NCBI RefSeq assembly: GCF_006715635.1 | Contig: NZ_VFNP01000001.1 | Span: forward strand, 62,001 to 126,000 | Source of the DNA: Streptomyces sp. SLBN-118 | GTDB lineage: Bacteria > Actinomycetota > Actinomycetes > Streptomycetales > Streptomycetaceae | Length of the DNA: 64,000 bases | Direction of reading: 5' to 3' | Shown: positions 53,667 to 63,700 of the stretch, one piece after another | How the letters are laid out: every line of letters begins with the position of its first letter | Position numbering within the stretch: the stretch's first letter is position 1 | Notes under the pieces: generated by a model | Told to the model about the DNA's origin: nothing | Database searches by the model: none | What the model saw: the letters and a program-made list of their open reading frames with translations, nothing else | Program-made: the position numbers and the translations under genes

Positions 53667-54063
53667 GCAGGCGCCGGGTGCGCAGCGCGAGGCGACGGCG
53701 CACCTCTGCCAGCTGCGGCGTCAGCGGCTCGGCGGGCTCGTGTGCGGGGCACAGGACAGGGTGCGGGATACGGCACCAGGGGGTGCCGTCGCCCGCGGGG
53801 TGCGCGATGCTGGAGTCGGCGTGCCAACGGCAGGAGACCGGGACCGCAGCTGCGGCGAGTTCCTGCGGGTGCAGGCCGACGGGTCGCCCCTGGGTGCGGG
53901 TGTACCAGTCGATGCGGTTGCCGCACTCCCGGCACCGGCCGGGTTGGGCGGTGCGCAGTAGCCGGCTCGGGCTGTCCGCGGCAACCCGCAGTGCCCGCAG
54001 GCGCCGCGGAGCCATGGGGGTGCCGTCCCAGCGGCGGCCGGACGGAGTGGTCAGGGAACACAT
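53664..54063 (-). pseudogene. DUF6083 protein, 3' end lost
   Basis: MCSLTTPSGRRWDGTPMAPRRL then RVAADSPSRLLRTAQPGRCRECGNRIDWYTRTQGRP, LHPQELAAAAVPVSCRWHAD, CRIPHPVLCPAHEP and LALRTRRLLDTG are DUF6083 features, with CRECGN and CRW..H as likely zinc ligands. There is no own stop; the frame continues through the sigma gene as meaningless sequence. The start is chosen by analogy with the family. Confidence 0.65.
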
Positions 54064-54223
54064 AGCCGCGAAGGTGACAGGCGACGCGCCGCGGGCACGG
54101 CGTCCGGGCCGCCAACGTCCCACGAACGGCCCCATCTGCTGGAAACATGCGCACGATCAGTCGCACGTACGGACGAGGGTGGTGACCGGATCGGGTGGTT
54201 TGTCGACTGGGGTCCAGCCTGGG

Positions 54224-54487
54224 TTAGTCGGCGGATTCGGCGGGGGGCGTGTGGCCGTCGCAGAGGGTGGCGAAGAGGTGATCGACGGGCACGTTCAGGG
54301 CGTGGGCGAGGGCGTGCCAGGTCTTGAGGGATCCGATGGTGCGGCCCTGCTCGATCTCGATGAGGGTGCGCCTGGCCAGGCCGCTGCGGCGGGCCAGTTC
54401 GTCGTAGGTCCAGCCGCGTTCGCTCCTCAGCCGCGCCAGCTGCAAACGGAGGGCGGTGAGGTTCGGGTCGGGCGGGAAGATCGTCAC
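54224..54487 (-). CDS. XRE-family helix-turn-helix regulator
   Basis: An 87-residue DNA-binding protein. LRLQLARLRSERGWTYDELARRSGLARRTLIEIEQGRTIGSLKTWHALAHAL is a full HTH_3/XRE domain; the C-terminus is short. I chose GTG 54487 (VTIFPPDPNLTAL) since earlier in-frame starts sit inside the operator repeats. It is divergent from the gene at 54674, with three copies of one repeat at 54502-54584 between, so it is probably an autoregulator. Confidence 0.85.
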   Translation of the reverse strand: MTIFPPDPNLTALRLQLARLRSERGWTYDELARRSGLARRTLIEIEQGRTIGSLKTWHALAHALNVPVDHLFATLCDGHTPPAESAD

Positions 54488-54501
54488 TCCACTATCCGAC
54501 G

Positions 54502-54584
54502 GTGCAGACACCTGCCCTGTCAGTGCAGACCTCTGCCCTATTTCCGCAGGTGACCGCCCCAAGCGGCAGGGCAGAGGTCTGCAC
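54502..54584. promoter_or_regulatory. Three-copy operator between XRE and divergent gene
   Basis: GTGCAGACCTCTGCCCT (54523-54539) is repeated in exact inverted form AGGGCAGAGGTCTGCAC (54568-54584), 28 bases away. A near copy GTGCAGACACCTGCCCT lies at 54502-54518. The XRE protein or another dimer would bind these to control both genes. Confidence 0.8.
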
Positions 54585-54673
54585 TACGGTGCGGCCAACA
54601 CCCCCGCTCCCTCAGCCAGACGAGCCGGTAAGCGGACCAGCCCCGCGCCCACAGCAGGAGGAACGCGCGCACC

Positions 54674-55729
54674 ATGAGGCTGTGCAGCACGCACCCACCG
54701 GTGCCCCGCACCTGGACCGTCGAACTACGCCCCCACCACGGCGGACCAGTGCTCTACTGCCCCCGCTGCTCACCGAGCGGACATGCCCTGCAGGCGACTT
54801 CGGCACGGCCTGCGGTTCTGGAGCACCTGGCACGGCATGCCCGCAGCGACGCCCTCCCTGCTCATCTGCGCACCTGTCAGTGCCACGAACGGGACTGCCG
54901 CTGGCACCCACGCCACCGCGGCTGCACCGGCCCCATCCTGCTCGTCCTCACCCGCGAACACGGCGGCCGCACCTGGCGCCTCGCCGACACCTGCGCCTCC
55001 TGCGCAGCCGCCACCCCCCATGCCGCAGTCATCCCCGACACTGCGCTCAACCCTTCGTCGACGCAGCGTCTGCCCGGTGACGGTCCCGGCTCCAGTCCGG
55101 CAAAGCGCATGGGACGACCACGGGGTGCGTCCGAGCAGGTCCCCGTCCAAGAAATGCTCAGCTACCTCGCAGCCGCACTCCCCACCGGCACCAGCCCCGA
55201 AGCCAGACTCCTCGCCCTTCAATGCGCCCTGCGCGCCAACCGTCACGGACAGGTCCGGCTCCCCACCGGGCTGCTGCGCGCCATGCGACTTGGCCACGCC
55301 AGCGCGCACTGGCACGAGTTGGAATGCCGCCGTTGGCTGTGCCCCGTGCAGCGTGGGATCAGCAGGCAGAACGACGCAGCCCTCCCAGTTCAGCTGCTCG
55401 ATCCCCTGACTCAGGCAAGCGGCCGTGCTGGACGCCTTCAGGCCGCCGACTGGGCGCTGCGTGTCATCTCCAGAGCACCGTTGAAGGGGCAGCCTGCTGG
55501 CCTGCGACTAGCCGCGCTGGCTCTGGCCGCCCACCGCTCCCCCGCCCACACTCAAGCCGGCGTCGAAGCCGACCGGCTCAGCCGGGCCTGCGGCATCAAA
55601 GCCACCGACCTCGGCCCACTGCTCGACCACCTCGTCGAAGCCGGGACGATCAAAGCATGGGCCTGCGACCCGCACACCGAAGACCTCCACTGGACCCCCT
55701 CGCGCCCCGCAGCACGCCCTGTCAGATGA
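54674..55729 (+). CDS. Unknown Cys/His-rich protein with winged-helix end
   Basis: A 351-residue protein. N-terminal half: LYCPRCSPSGHALQ, CQCHERDCRWHPRHRGCTGP and CASCAA, several Cys/His groups suggesting zinc. C-terminal part: ADWALRVISRAPLKGQPAGLRLAALALAAHRSP, AGVEADRLSRACGIKATDLGPLLDHLVEAGTIKAW, a winged helix ending HWTPSRPAARPVR. AGGAGG lies about 12 bases before the ATG. Divergent from the XRE gene and likely controlled by the repeats between. Probably a DNA-binding protein of an integrative element; inference. Confidence 0.8.
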   Translation: MRLCSTHPPVPRTWTVELRPHHGGPVLYCPRCSPSGHALQATSARPAVLEHLARHARSDALPAHLRTCQCHERDCRWHPRHRGCTGPILLVLTREHGGRTWRLADTCASCAAATPHAAVIPDTALNPSSTQRLPGDGPGSSPAKRMGRPRGASEQVPVQEMLSYLAAALPTGTSPEARLLALQCALRANRHGQVRLPTGLLRAMRLGHASAHWHELECRRWLCPVQRGISRQNDAALPVQLLDPLTQASGRAGRLQAADWALRVISRAPLKGQPAGLRLAALALAAHRSPAHTQAGVEADRLSRACGIKATDLGPLLDHLVEAGTIKAWACDPHTEDLHWTPSRPAARPVR

Positions 55730-56023
55730 GGCCAAGCTGGCCGCATTGGCATCCCAAGTCGCGCCCCTGGTCGTCACCCCTTCTCGGATGTGAAGACGCG
55801 GAGGCCTGGGCGGCGACTTTGAGGGCAAACGCGCCCGCCTCCTCGACGACGCCGGTCCCGCCTGCCGGGTCAGCGGCGCCGGAGACGACCTGGAGGAGCG
55901 CATCACGCCGACGGCCCATGGTGCGATCCGCCGGACCAGGACTCCGCGGAATTCTCAGCCCTCGGCGGCCCCTTCAGTCGCCTGTGGTGTGACAGATTCG
56001 GGGTTCTGCGCGCTGGAACAAGC

Positions 56024-56476
56024 GTGATCACTGATGCGACGTACGGAGAAGACAGAGACGCCGAGTCCCGCGCCGTCTTGGACTTGAAGCAGTCTGTGAC
56101 CCGGCGTGCTCGAGATGGTCGCCCCGCATACGTATGGGCGTTGAAGACGGTGGCCTGCATCGCCCTGCTCACACCAGCCTTGGGATGCGCCACGGCATCG
56201 GATGAAGTCGCGCCCGCTGCCTCATCCCTGTCCTCGCCCTCCTTGTCGGACGATGCCAAAGCTGCGAAGGAGACGCCATCGATGGAACCAAGCTCCATAA
56301 CGGTCCTCATCACTTTTGTCGGTGGACCAGCCGACGGCCGCACCCAGCACATTCCGCTAACCCGGCTCAAGGATGAGATAACCGTTGCAGGGGTGCCGTA
56401 TCGAACGAAGACGGGAGGTGCTCCGGAGCTGACGACCACCCCCGAGGGGGCAGCGCAGATCTTCCGCCCCGTCTGA
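56024..56476 (+). CDS. Probable lipoprotein
   Basis: A 150-residue protein. After a charged N-terminus comes a hydrophobic stretch ending in LLTPALGCATAS, a lipobox-like LxxC-type site with Cys54. The mature part has SITVLITFVGGPADGRTQHIPL, TRLKDEITVAGVPYRTKT. The start is uncertain: the first GTG gives an unusually long N-region; a second GTG 24 codons in (VTRRARDGR) would give a normal signal peptide. Confidence 0.55.
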   Translation: MITDATYGEDRDAESRAVLDLKQSVTRRARDGRPAYVWALKTVACIALLTPALGCATASDEVAPAASSLSSPSLSDDAKAAKETPSMEPSSITVLITFVGGPADGRTQHIPLTRLKDEITVAGVPYRTKTGGAPELTTTPEGAAQIFRPV

Positions 56477-56642
56477 CACTGCCTGAACGGCATGCCTGGG
56501 CAGGCGGCAACGTGCCCCCAACACGGCGCAGCGACCGCGTCGGTCGGCGAGGGGCGCGAAGGATCAGCTCGCGCCGACGGAGACCGGGACCCCGGTCGCT
56601 CACTCGAACACGACCATCCGCGTCGGCGGACCGCCAGGTACA

Positions 56643-56945
56643 GCTCTTGGGGGCTGCGGGCCGCAGACTGGGCACTACGCGTCGCCTCCGCAGCACCGCT
56701 GAGAGTACTGTCCACCAGTGCAAGGCTGACCGCACTGGCCCTTGAGGCGCACCACTCTCCCAACCCCGCACGCACCGGCGTCGAAGCCGAACGGCTCAGC
56801 CGAGCATGCGGCACCAACCCGCGGGCCTCGCCCCACTACTCGACCACCTCGTTGAAGCCGGGACGATCAAAGCATGGGCCTGCAACCCGCACACCGAAGA
56901 GCTCCACTGGGCCCCCTCGCGCCCCTTGGTACGCCCTGTCAGGTG
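56643..56945 (+). pseudogene. Partial copy of the 54674 gene's C-terminus
   Basis: GLRAADWALRVASAAPL, LSTSARLTALALEAHHSPNPARTGVEAERLSRACGTN then, after a slip, LAPLLDHLVEAGTIKAWACNPHTEELHWAPSRPLVRPVR, closely parallel to the end of the gene at 54674-55729. It lacks a start and the N-terminal half. A duplicated fragment, left after recombination or an insertion. Confidence 0.75.
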
Positions 56946-56951
56946 AGGTGG

Positions 56952-57035
56952 GCTCACCGCAGTCACGTGCGGCAGGTGGCGCCACCGTTCGGGATCTCGA
57001 AGTCTGCGGCCGACCGCATCCTGGATCACCTGGCG
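56952..57035 (+). pseudogene. IS5-like transposase fragment
   Basis: SHVRQVAPPFGISKSAADRILDHLAQG is the helix-turn-helix piece of an IS5-type transposase. Only about 28 residues remain, followed by unrelated sequence. Confidence 0.5.
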
Positions 57036-57154
57036 CAGGGTCATGCGGGACTGCCGCACGGTGTTCACCAAGCCAATGCTCGGCATCGCCCGCCTACACA
57101 ACCTCGCCCTCACTGGATAATCCTCGCCCCGTACGCGACAACCTCTAGCCGCCA

Positions 57155-57646
57155 CTAGCCGTGGCAGCGGAGCCTGATAAGGATCACGTCTGAGGCAAGG
57201 CCTTCCAGATATCCCACGGGATCCTCGGCGTACCTGAGCCCGTCCTGCATGTGCGGGCAGACCTCAGAGCCGTCGCAGGTGCCATGCACGGGATCACCGT
57301 CCTCGATCCACCAGCCGTCCAGCGTCAACAGGTCCGGCATCCACTCGTGAAGAGTGGAGAGGTCGAGCATTCCTCTGGGGCCGCCCGCACACTTGCCGAG
57401 CAGGCTGGGCATGGGCTTACCGTCATAGCGAGGCGAATCGTGGATCAGCTTGGGATCACCCTCAAATCCAGGGAGCACCGAGAAGCCGGTCGTTTCGCTT
57501 CCGCCGCGGATCGTCCACGAATCCCAGATTTCCCGCCATTCGATACCTGAGTCCCTTTCGAAGGGCGCGAGGACATCGGCTATCGCGGCCTCGACGTTAT
57601 CGGCCGCCTGCGCGGGGAGGCAGACCACCACTCGAATTCCAGCCAC
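57155..57646 (-). CDS. Candidate immunity protein for RHS toxin 2
   Basis: A 163-residue acidic soluble protein (MAGIRVVVCLPAQAADNVEAA...IRLRCHG). It lies right after the RHS gene on the same strand, as immunity genes do. The GTG is preceded by GGGAG; earlier in-frame starts lie in the 44-bp palindrome and are rejected. Contents: WREIWDSWTIRGG, LSTLHEWMPDLLTLDGWWIEDGD, GLRYAEDPVGYLEGLASDVIL. No named family. Its acidity suits binding a nuclease-type toxin. Confidence 0.72.
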   Translation of the reverse strand: MAGIRVVVCLPAQAADNVEAAIADVLAPFERDSGIEWREIWDSWTIRGGSETTGFSVLPGFEGDPKLIHDSPRYDGKPMPSLLGKCAGGPRGMLDLSTLHEWMPDLLTLDGWWIEDGDPVHGTCDGSEVCPHMQDGLRYAEDPVGYLEGLASDVILIRLRCHG

Positions 57647-57688
57647 TTCAACTCCCAGCTTTGCACGATTATCGCAGCCCCCTATGAT

Positions 57689-57732
57689 AGAACATGCCAT
57701 CACCGGGTAGCTACCCGGTGATGGCATGTTCT
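57689..57732. repeat. 44-bp perfect palindrome between RHS toxin 2 and immunity gene
   Basis: Two 22-base arms meet without a loop (AGAACATGCCATC... against ...GATGGCATGTTCT, centred on GGGTAGCTACCC). As RNA it would give a very stable hairpin, a strong terminator or attenuator. It sits in the same position as the hairpin after RHS toxin 1. Confidence 0.9.
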
Positions 57733-57749
57733 TAGCACCTGGATGCTAC

Positions 57750-60700
57750 TCAGGCGTAGGAAGGTGCGGGGGTATCTGTGAATCCGTAAGGATCGAAGAA
57801 GTCCTTGCCCATCTCCTCGAGCCCTCCCCAGAATCCGAAGCTACGGAAGTAGCTGTTGGCCTGGGCGAACGGCAAGAGGTTCCCTGCAATTCCCATCGCA
57901 CGGAACCCGCGAATCTTCGGACTGACCCGCGCCGTATTTGCGCCGGAAACAGCGCTGAATACTCGTCCGTTGTCGAACCCGCTACTCGGATGGATCACAC
58001 GTACACGAGAGTCCCCCGCGAAATGCTCTGCCACCGCCTGCGCCTGAGCCTCGCTCGTGGCGACATAAATGACATTGTTCGCCTGCCCCTTCTTGGTCGA
58101 ACTCATTTTGTTGTTGATGTCCGAAGCAATCAGGTTCAGCGCTTTGCCGTCTTTGGAACTCGTCGCATCGTAATCGACGACATCGACGATATTTCCGTTT
58201 TCATAGGAGACCTTGATGAAATCGGAGGTCGTTCCGTTGTGCCGCAGGTTACCGTTCTCGTCGGTGAAGGAACCCTTGCCCACCGTCGGCGCGGAATCGT
58301 CCTGGAGCAGGTACCGTTCGCCGGATAGGGTGCCCGAATCCGGATCGTAGTACATGCCCGCTGCCTTCAGATCATCGTTTGCCGCCTGGAGAGCGGTTCT
58401 CGTGGCGTCGTTGTCAGCCTCACCCCCCAGGATGTGCCCGATGCCGTAGGCGTCATAGATCACCGGGCGGCCGTCCGACAGCGTGTCCTTTGACAGAGTG
58501 GGGCTGCCCCCAGGCTCGGGTGCGAGCATGTGCCCGTCGCGTTCGAGGAAGCTGGTCGGGTTGCCGCCGGTGAAGGCGTACCGGTTACCCGTGTACGGAT
58601 CCGCGCCGAGGCTCATGTCGGCGAGAGCCCCGGTGTACATGTCCCGGGTGGTGAAGCGGTTGAGGCCCGGGCTGTAGTCGCGGAAGCCCATGTCGTAGGT
58701 GCCGGACTGGGCGTCCCAGCGCTTGGCGTTGAAACGGTAGGGGTTGTACGCCTCCTTCGTCGGGTCGGCGGCGTCCGGCTTGTCGATGCCGGTGAACTGG
58801 GCCTCGTCGTCGCTGCCGTAGGCGGTGTAGCCGTAGGTGGCCTTGGTGTCGCCGTTCTTGTCGGTCAGCGTCTCGACGTCGGTGTGGCTGTTGTAGCCGT
58901 AGAAGCCGTCCTCGGTCGTGCCGTCAGTATTGTGCTTGACCTGTGAAAGGCGTTCGCCCCACGGGCTGTACTGGTAGGACTTGGCCAGCCGGCCTGCGAC
59001 CTCTTCACCCAGGACCTCGCCGGACAGGCCGAGGTAGGTGAAGTCCGTGGTCGTTCCGTCCGCCGTCTTAGAGGCAGTGCGGTCGAGCGGGTCGAAGGTG
59101 TAGGTCGTCGACTTCATCGACCCGGTGTCGCCCATTTGCTGGGACTCCACCACGTGGTCGAAACCGTCGTACACGCTTCGCGAGATGACTTGCCCGCCGC
59201 TGGTGACGGACTCCTGGCGGCCGAACGGGTCGTAGTTGTAGTTCGCAGTGACTCCGGACGCCGTCGCGGTCAGCAGCCGGTTTCGGTCGTAGGCGTAGGT
59301 GGTGCTCGTGCCCTTGACCGTCTGGCTAATGACGTTGGCGTTGTCGTCGTGGGTGTACGTCTCCGTCCCTGCGCCGTTGCCGGTCTTCACCGACTTCGCC
59401 AGCCGGTCGGCCGGGTCGTACGTGTAGTCGGTGGTGGAGTCGAGGTACGCCGCGTGGTTGTCGGCGTTCATCCTCTTCGCGACATCCTGCGCCTTGTTGC
59501 CGTTGGGGTCGTAGGCGTAGGTGTGCGAGGAGACGAGGGTGCCGTTTGGCTTCTTCTCCGAAGAGGACTTGAGCGGACCGTCGAGGTAGTACGTGTAGTC
59601 GACGGTGTTGCTGTTGGCCTTGGTCTCCGTCAGCTTCTGGCCGCGGTCGGTGTACGTGAACGACGAGACCTTCGGCGAGGTGTCCGTGGCGGTCTTGCCG
59701 ATCGAAACCGTTTTGACCAGCTCACGCAGGTCGTAGGTGTACTTGGAGAACTGGTCGGGGTGGGTGATGGTGTCCGGCTGGCTGTTGGCGTCGTAGGTGT
59801 AGGAGGTGGACTCCTTCTCCTGGCCGGCCAGCGCTTCGGTCACCTTCTGGACCTGGTTCAGTCCGGTGTAGGCGATCGTATAGGCGTCGATCTTCGCGCC
59901 GGATGAGGTGTCGTCTATGGAGGTCAGGTTGCCGTTGACGTCGTAGGCGTAGGCGTAGGTCTTCTTCTCGGTGTCTGTGTCGGCGGAGTTGTCGCGCACC
60001 AGCTTGACGCCGTCGGCGACGACCGCTCCGCCGCTATTCTGGAAGAGCTGGAGCTTGGCCGCGTTGCCCTGGGTGAAACTGAACGAGCCCAGCGAGACCC
60101 AGGTGCCGGTTCCGGCTGCCTGGCTGATGGTTTTGTCCGTGGTGCCGGTGGAGTGCGTGACCGTGTACTTGGCGGCCGTCGCAGCGCCGATGACCTGCGG
60201 GAACTTGACGTAGGCGGTGTAGGTTCCGGTCTTGGGGATGTTCAGCGTCCAGGTGAACGCGTCCGTCCCGGTTCCTGTGGCATGGACTTGGTGGTCATAG
60301 CCATGCTGCCCGGCGATGCTTCCCTTGGTCCATGTGCCCGTGGAACTGGTGTTCTGGGTGTCAGAGTTGTCGACGAGCGGAACCGCACTGCCGACCGGCA
60401 CACCATCGTCGGTGCGGGTCTTGAGCTTGCCGTCCGGGTAGAAGGTCCAGCCCATGGTGCGGTTGGACGAGCCGCCCGCCGACGTGATGGTGCGGGCGGT
60501 CTGCTTGCCGATCTCGTTGTAGTCGTACGTGGTGACGATGTCCCAAGGATCGGTTGACGACTTGGGCCAGCCGTTGTCGAAGTAGCTGTAGGTGGTGTCG
60601 TTGCGGACCGTCTGGCCAGCGGAGGATGGCAGCGAGGTCTTGGAGACCCTGCCGACCTCGTCGTAGAACGTCTGGGTATAGACGTTCGGGCTGTTGTAGC

Positions 60701-63700
60701 GAGCATCTGCCGGGTCAAACGGCTGGAACTGCTTCACCGGCCGGTTCAGCGCATCGTACTCTGCCCGGGCGGCGAAGTCATCGGCATCGGCTGTTTCCGC
60801 ACCGCGTGGGGTTATCACCTTGGTGGTGTTGCCGACTTGGTCGTACTCGTACTTGGTCGTCCGGTAGTTGATGCTGGGGCTGCTGCCCGTGTGCGGAACC
60901 TTGACCTGGGTCTGCTTGCCCCGCTCGTCGTAGGTGACAAGGGTCTCGTTGTTCTCGGCGTCCTTGGAAGCCACGACGAGCGAGTCGTTGTCATACGTAC
61001 GAGAAGTGGTCTTGCCCGCCGCGTCGGTGACCGTGGTGACCCGGTGGTTCAGGTCGTAAGCGGTCTTGGTGGTGTAGTCGAGCGGGTCGGCGGTCGCGTT
61101 CTTCTTCGGATCGACGACCGCGACCGGGTTGCCGACGTTGTCGTACTCATAACTAACCTTGGCGCCCGCGGCATTGACCACCGAGGTGAGCTGGGAGATC
61201 TCGTCGTAGTTGTTTGTCGTAACGTAGTCCGTTGCGTCGGCGGTGGTCAGCGAGCCCTTGGGCTCCGTCGACGTCCTGAGATTGCCGACCTTGTCGTACG
61301 CGTAGGTCGACTTGCGCTCGCTCGACGTCGAGGTGTCCTTCGGAGCCGTCGCCTCCTTCACCTGATCCGCCGCGTCGTAAACCGCAGTGGACACGGCACC
61401 GTTCGGCGAGGTCGACGTGGTGACGTTGTCGTTGGCGTCGTAGACCGGAGCCGGAGTGGTGATCAGGACGCCCGCTGCCTGGTCCTTGGGCACCGTGTTC
61501 ACCAGCGGCCGCCCGAACGTGTCGTACGTCTGCGTGGTCTTCTTGCCCAGCGCGTCCGTGGCCTCCGTGACCTGGCCCCGCTCGTCATAGACGAACGAGG
61601 TCGACTTGCCCAGAGCGTCGGTGATCGTCACCGGGTAGCCGGTCGGCCCGAACCCGCTATTACTGGTTGGGTTGCCGTTGGCGTCAGTCGCCTTGGTCAG
61701 TTCGCCGTACCCGTCGTACTCGTATGCGGTGGTGTAGTCGCCTGCTGTGGGGGTGGCGAGACCCTTGGGGTCGGTGACCGTCTTCAGATTGCCGAACGAG
61801 TCATAGCCGAACTGCCACTTGCGACCCTCCGGAGAGGTCTTGGTGAACAGGTCAGCGGAGTAGCCGTCCAGACGGGTCTGGTACTCGTACTTGGCCGCGT
61901 TGGCCGGGTAGGTGCCAGGGGCGCAGTCCGAGGACGGCGGCACGCCGGCCTTGTTGTTCTCGGCGTCGCGCTGCCAGAGCGGGTAGCCGGTCTTCTGGTC
62001 GTAGCAGAACGCGTTTTTGGCGCCGTTGGCCTCTTCGAGGTAGGTGACGTTGTTGTCCGCGTCCCAGGCCAGCTTGGTGGTTTGGGACTTGGCGTTGGTG
62101 GTCTGGACCGGGCGGTAGAAGTCGTCCATCACAAAGGTCGACGTGTGGTTCTCAGCGTCGGTGACCCTGGTGTCGGTGAACTTGTCGTTACTGGCGTTCA
62201 CGGCGTACGTGAAGCCGGTCGCACCCTGGAGACGGTCGGTGATCGTCTTGGTCCACCAGTGGTACTTCGGGTCGTCACCGGCCTGCGGCGCGTAGTACGC
62301 CATGTTGGTGGCGTTGCCGCGCGGGTCGGTGGCCTTGACCAGCTTGACGTTCTTGTTCCCCTGCGTGGCGTCGTAGGTGAACTTGAAGTCCTTGGGCTGA
62401 GCGGAGCCGTCACCGTCGGTCAGCTGTCCGAGCAGGCCCTTGTCGGTGTAGTAGAACGAGATCTTGCGGCCCGAGATGTCCGTCATGGACTTCACGTGGT
62501 CGTAGATCTTGGAGTTGGTCAGGTTGGTGCCGGTGACCTTGGCGCCCGTGGCGTCGATGTAGTCGTAGGACGCGTCACCCTTGTTGAAGTAGGTGACGGT
62601 CAGCGACTGTCGGCCGGCCGGGTCGGTGATGTACTTGAGGAATTTGGTCGGCTTGTTATTGGACTTGCGCTCCTCGTACGTGTACGTCTGCGTGTTGCCG
62701 TTCTTGTCGATCGCAGACGTCATGTAACCGTCGCAGCCGAAAAGGAAACGCGTGCCGTCAGGGCGGGTCAGCGTCCAGGCGTCCGGGACCGGGTCCTTGG
62801 AGGGCTTGCAGTCCAGGCCGGACTTCATCGTGACCTTGTAGTGCACACCGGCCGGGGCCTTCCACACCGAGTTGGTGCTGTCCCAGCGGAAGATGTGCGT
62901 CGTACCGTCACCGTCCGGGAGGCGGATCTCCGTCGGGTTCGGGTTGGGGTGGAAGTCCAGCGGGGCGCCAAGCCGGATGGGACCGGCCGCCTGGCCGGAC
63001 CAGCCGTGGCCCAGGACCGTGTCGCTGGTGTCCAGGGAGTTGTAGGCGAACCGCGCGAACGTCGTGAGACCGCGGCTTGGGTTGGTGAACGCGTTGTACT
63101 GCCACACACTGTTGCCAGAGGCGGTGTTGTTCATGACCGTGGATCCGGCGCCGGTGTTCTTGCCCGCGTACGAGTAGAACTTCTCCAGGCCTAGGCTGTT
63201 GGAGGTCGGGTCCTCGACCGCCACGTTCTGCTTCAGCGACGGGATGGCGGGAGTGCCTGCGGAGAGCCAGCTGCCGTCCGAGATCTTGCGGACGTCCCAG
63301 CCCAGCACGTACTCGGTGCGCTTGGAGCCGTTGTCCGAGTTGATGGGGGTCTTGACCTGCGCCTGGATGGTCGCGGACTTGCCCGGCAGCAGTGCCGGGA
63401 TCGCTGTGGAGAGCTGGTTGCCGCTGTTGGTCATGTCCGTGCCGTCGGGCAGCTTCCAGGTGTAGGACAGCTGCCGCTCACCGGCGGCCCACGCCGAAGC
63501 GGTGGTGTTGGTGACCGTGAACTCGACCGTGTACTGCGAGTTGGGGGTCATCCGGGCCGGCGTCTGTGGCGCGTAGTACGTGTCCTCGGTCGTCGAGTCG
63601 ACGTAGATGACCTGCATGTACGGGCGCAGCTGCGGGTCGGAGGCCTCCGACGACAGGAACAGCGTGCGCTCCTGCGGACCGGTGGTGGTCTCGTCCTTCA

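Noticed and set aside
52540..54135. One 531-residue minus-strand protein
   Set aside because: The frame joins a DUF6083 start and the sigma-partner protein through the sigma gene in the wrong frame. The middle is meaningless Arg/Pro sequence.
60837..63194. Plus-strand open frame of about 785 codons
   Set aside because: Antisense to RHS toxin 2; the Val/Arg/Gly-rich protein mirrors the repeat unit.
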